This document shows positions 9,817 to 11,777 of a stretch of 11,777 nt of DNA, piece by piece. The translations under genes and the position numbers were made by a program. The notes under the pieces were generated by a model. That model had not been told where the DNA came from. It worked only from the letters and a program-made list of their open reading frames with translations, and searched no databases. The stretch is from Bacteroidota bacterium (GTDB lineage Bacteria; Bacteroidota; Bacteroidia; Chitinophagales; LD1). Position 1 is the first letter of the stretch; each line of letters starts with the position of its first letter. The stretch lies in NCBI GenBank assembly GCA_016722375.1, contig JADKJG010000016.1, positions 10,001 through 21,777 of the forward strand, in the 5' to 3' direction.

Positions 9817-9917
9817 GATTGGTCGTATAATTAGGATACAATAATACAAACAATATTTTGAAAATTAATTTAAAAGCATCTTAATTTTAACCAGTTGAAT
9901 GTAAACTATTTGCGCCT

Positions 9918-11076
9918 TTATTTCAACAAATCGTTGTTCATCTTTATTGATGATAATGCGTCAAATAAGGTATCCAAGTCCGCAGGATTGTTATATGCGT
10001 TTAATGAAATTCTAATAAAAGTCCCGTGGTCAATCTTCATGATAGGAATTTCAATTTTATATTCGCTATATAATATTTCTTTCAGACCAACTGGATTATT
10101 GGTGTTGATTGGAATACTACACATTTGTCCAAGGAATTCTGAAGAGATTGGACAAATCGGTTGGGTTCCTAGCAGCGTACAAAATCGCTCGTAATTTTCT
10201 AGAATCAACTGTTTGGAGATTGCGATTGTTCTTTCCAATTGTGGTCGGTTAGGAACTGAATTGCCGCTGGCGCTGTTAGAAAAGCCGAAATATCTCTTGT
10301 GCCTTGATGCTGATGATAGTCTAGAAATCTACTATTCGAAGGATTTTCGCTTTGATAACCCCAGCCCACGATTAACGGATCTATTTCTTTTTGACGTTCT
10401 CTTTTTACGTATAAAAACGAACAGCCTTTTGGTGCCAACATCCATTTGTGGAGCGTTCCTGTATAAAAATCTGGATCTAATTCCGTTAGGTTTAAGTTGA
10501 TGTGGCCCGGTGCATGCGCACCATCTATAATCGTAATCAAACCCAATGCCTTCGCCTTTTGAATAATCTCTTTTACTGGAAAAATTAAAGCAGTTGCACT
10601 AGAGATTTGATTGAGGAATACGATTTTTGTTTTGGAGGTGTAGCCGCTCCAAAATTCTTCAAGTAGACTTTCTTTGGATTGAACTGGATTGAAATATTTT
10701 GTCGAATGTATTTGGCATTGGACTTCTCGCAGTAGAAATTCCACGCTCTGTCCATCGCGCCATATTCATGATTTGTGGTGAGAATTTTCGTCACCGGGCT
10801 GCAAACCATGCTGCGCATAATCGTATTAATAGCAATTGTCGGATTTGCCGTAAAGAAAAATCATCTGGCGCTGCAACCAACATAATTTGCTAATGCGTCT
10901 TTGGCAGATTGAAGATACTTGGGTGCTTTTTTTTGTATAAACTGCACCGGTTCCCATTCTAATTCTTTTGCCAATATTGATAATTCTCGAGTATTGGTTT
11001 TGGACAAGCACCAAAGGAGCCATGATTGAGAAAGGTGATTTCTGGGATTGAGAAGAAATTGCGATTTTAGGTTCAT
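9918..11076 (-). CDS. Class V aminotransferase-fold PLP enzyme (isopenicillin-N-epimerase-like), frameshifted
   Basis: A fold-type I PLP enzyme of the aminotransferase class V family, often labelled isopenicillin N epimerase-like; the substrate is unknown. The repaired protein is 386 residues: MNLKSQFLLNPEITFLNHGSFGACPKP, then FFFTANPTIAINT, TTNHEYGAMDRAWNFYC, IVFLNQISSATALIFPV, IIDGAHAPGH (Asp near 185 for the pyridine nitrogen) and GTLHKWMLAPKG (Lys near 211 for the Schiff base). It then has FLDYHQHQGTRDISAFL and ends RISLNAYNNPADLDTLF. I find eight indels: 11044-11046, 10966-10969, about 10866, 10856-10860, 10806-10807, 10785-10788, 10686-10687 and 10229-10230. The first six form three compensating pairs; the middle pair creates an in-frame TGA at 10863-10861. 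The start lies 2 nt after the stop of the TonB-domain gene, so it is translated from that operon. Confidence 0.89.
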
Positions 11077-11078
11077 TT

Positions 11079-11471
11079 CTAATTGGTGCTAATTGGAATG
11101 GGTAAGTAATATTTTACACGCACAACTTTGCCCTCTTTTCGTCCTGGAATCCATTTGGGTGAAAGCTGCATCACGCGTTCGGCTTCTGCTCCAGTGCCGA
11201 AACCGATATCTCTTGTCGTGTAGATGTCGGTGAGCGTTCCATCTATTTCAACGATGAAGGATACGAATACTTTGCCGATGAGTTCGGGAACCTCTGGCTT
11301 TTTGAAGTTTTGTTTGATAAAGTCGTAAAGCGCATCGTCCCCTGCATAAAACATGGGCGGGATATCGGCGTCTTTCATTTCGACGATAGGTTCATCACTT
11401 ACCGTTGGCTCTTGCGCAAGAAGTAATTGCAATGAAAAACAAACAAATAATATTGAGAGTGAAATTTTCAT
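11079..11471 (-). CDS. TonB C-terminal-domain periplasmic protein
   Basis: The only complete gene with no frameshift that I can see. It encodes 130 residues: a signal peptide MKISLSILFVCFSLQLLLAQ, a short acidic linker (EPTVSDEPIVEMKDAD), and a TonB C-terminal domain (YDFIKQNFKKPEVPELIGKV, FIVEIDGTLTDI, EAERVMQLSPKWIPG, VRVKYYLPIPI). There is no membrane anchor or proline-rich spanner, so it is probably a free periplasmic TonB_C protein, not a full energy transducer working with ExbB/ExbD. Such stand-alone domains are common in Flavobacteriia and often automatically named energy transducer TonB. It follows another TonB_C gene by 20 nt and its stop lies 2 nt before the PLP enzyme start, so the three are very likely one operon. 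Confidence 0.88.
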   Translation of the reverse strand: MKISLSILFVCFSLQLLLAQEPTVSDEPIVEMKDADIPPMFYAGDDALYDFIKQNFKKPEVPELIGKVFVSFIVEIDGTLTDIYTTRDIGFGTGAEAERVMQLSPKWIPGRKEGKVVRVKYYLPIPISTN

Positions 11472-11491
11472 AGCGACTGAATTTAAACTAT

Positions 11492-11777
11492 TTACTTTAA
11501 AACCATGGGGAACTTGATGTCAATACTAATTGGTTTTCCGCCTCTTTTTGCTGGAATCCATTTTGGACATTTGTTGAGCACTCTGATAAATTCGACACCA
11601 GAATCAACATCGATCATTTCGACCAGTTTGATGTTTTTGAGAGATCCATCAGTATCAATGGTAAACGAGGCGATCATTCGACCTGTTTTTTTTACTTTAG
11701 AATATTTGAATTGCTCGTGCACAAAATCACTAAATTTTCGATTCCACCACTGCTGAATTGTGCTTCTACACGATCTC
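11492..11777 (-). CDS. TonB C-terminal-domain protein, partial (N-terminus beyond right edge), frameshifted
   Basis: The C-terminal part of a second TonB_C protein, entering from the right edge. Corrected, it reads VEAQFSSGGIEKFSDFVHEQ, then KTGRMIASFTIDTDGSLKNI, FIRVLNKCPKWIPAKRGGKP and ISIDIKFPMVLK. The GGI-FxxFV entry, the DG turn and the C-PKWIPA-GKP segment are TonB_C hallmarks, shared with the downstream gene (SPKWIPG). One base is missing at 11735-11738 (A5 to A4 on the coding strand), which separates the first 14 or so codons from the rest. The end at 11492 is firm; the signal or anchor region is not in the window. It heads the visible part of the operon, so its promoter lies outside. 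Confidence 0.82.
   Translation of the reverse strand, partial: RSCRSTIQQWWNRKFSDFVHEQFKYSKVKKTGRMIASFTIDTDGSLKNIKLVEMIDVDSGVEFIRVLNKCPKWIPAKRGGKPISIDIKFPMVLK

Noticed and set aside
6554..9849. Frame breaks as programmed ribosomal frameshifting.
   Set aside because: They occur in almost every gene, in both directions and at many unrelated homopolymers, often three per gene, without slippery heptamer plus structure patterns. Sequence error or decay explains them better.
9840..9890. TATTGTTTG on the minus strand as the promoter of the M43 protease gene.
   Set aside because: It has one base too many between TA and TTTG, and no TTG lies 19-21 nt upstream. It is too weak to list.
10861..10863. 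In-frame TGA in the PLP enzyme as a possible selenocysteine or recoded codon.
   Set aside because: It is bracketed by an extra base near 10866 and a missing base at 10856-10860. Restoring them removes the stop and gives the family-like SADDFFFTANPT.

Overview
The window looks like a chromosomal piece of a Flavobacteriaceae bacterium, probably Flavobacterium or a close relative. The evidence is the 16S/23S sequence character, two rRNA promoters and one protein-gene promoter of the Bacteroidota type (TTG, about 19-21 nt, then TAnnTTTG), a secreted protease with a type IX secretion sorting tail, TonB C-terminal-domain proteins, AT-rich coding sequence and no Shine-Dalgarno sequences before the starts.

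Layout. Positions 1-3500 hold the front of an rRNA operon on the minus strand. In transcription order it has tandem promoters P1 and P2, a leader with a boxA-like element and a perfect hairpin, a complete 16S rRNA, tRNA-Ile(GAT), tRNA-Ala(TGC), a spacer with two more boxA-like copies, and the 5' 1.2 kb of 23S rRNA, cut by the left edge. Then come: a LolC/LolE/FtsX-type ABC transporter permease (minus, 4957-3727); a NamZ/DUF1343 lipoprotein (plus, 5034-6387); a YkgJ-type cysteine-cluster protein (minus, 7048-6554); a class I SAM methyltransferase followed by a DinB/YfiT-like protein (plus, 7172-8467); a secreted M43 metalloprotease with a T9SS tail (minus, 9816-8568); and a tight minus-strand cluster of two TonB C-terminal-domain proteins and a class V PLP enzyme (11777-9918).

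The dominant oddity is that eight of the nine protein genes are broken by one-base (occasionally two-base) insertions or deletions, mostly in short homopolymers. I count about 30 sites in about 7.4 kb of coding sequence. After the indels are corrected, each complete gene reads through without nonsense codons, has a length divisible by three, and matches its family in length and motifs. The rRNA and tRNA genes look clean. I therefore read these as intact genes in an uncorrected, error-prone assembly, with multi-copy rDNA better corrected, rather than a block of true pseudogenes. Coordinates below span the whole repaired gene. Two genes contain compensating indel pairs that keep the frame open but replace conserved stretches with nonsense peptide.

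I see no prophage, IS element, CRISPR array, toxin-antitoxin or defence system, and no convincing undescribed multi-gene system. The most interesting non-coding signals are the rRNA control region (tandem promoters, repeated boxA-like sites, leader/trailer pairing) and a palindromic repeat that occurs twice, each time just after a gene's stop codon and in the same orientation relative to that gene. Short gaps at 4958-5033 and 9817-9917 hold nothing I can name.
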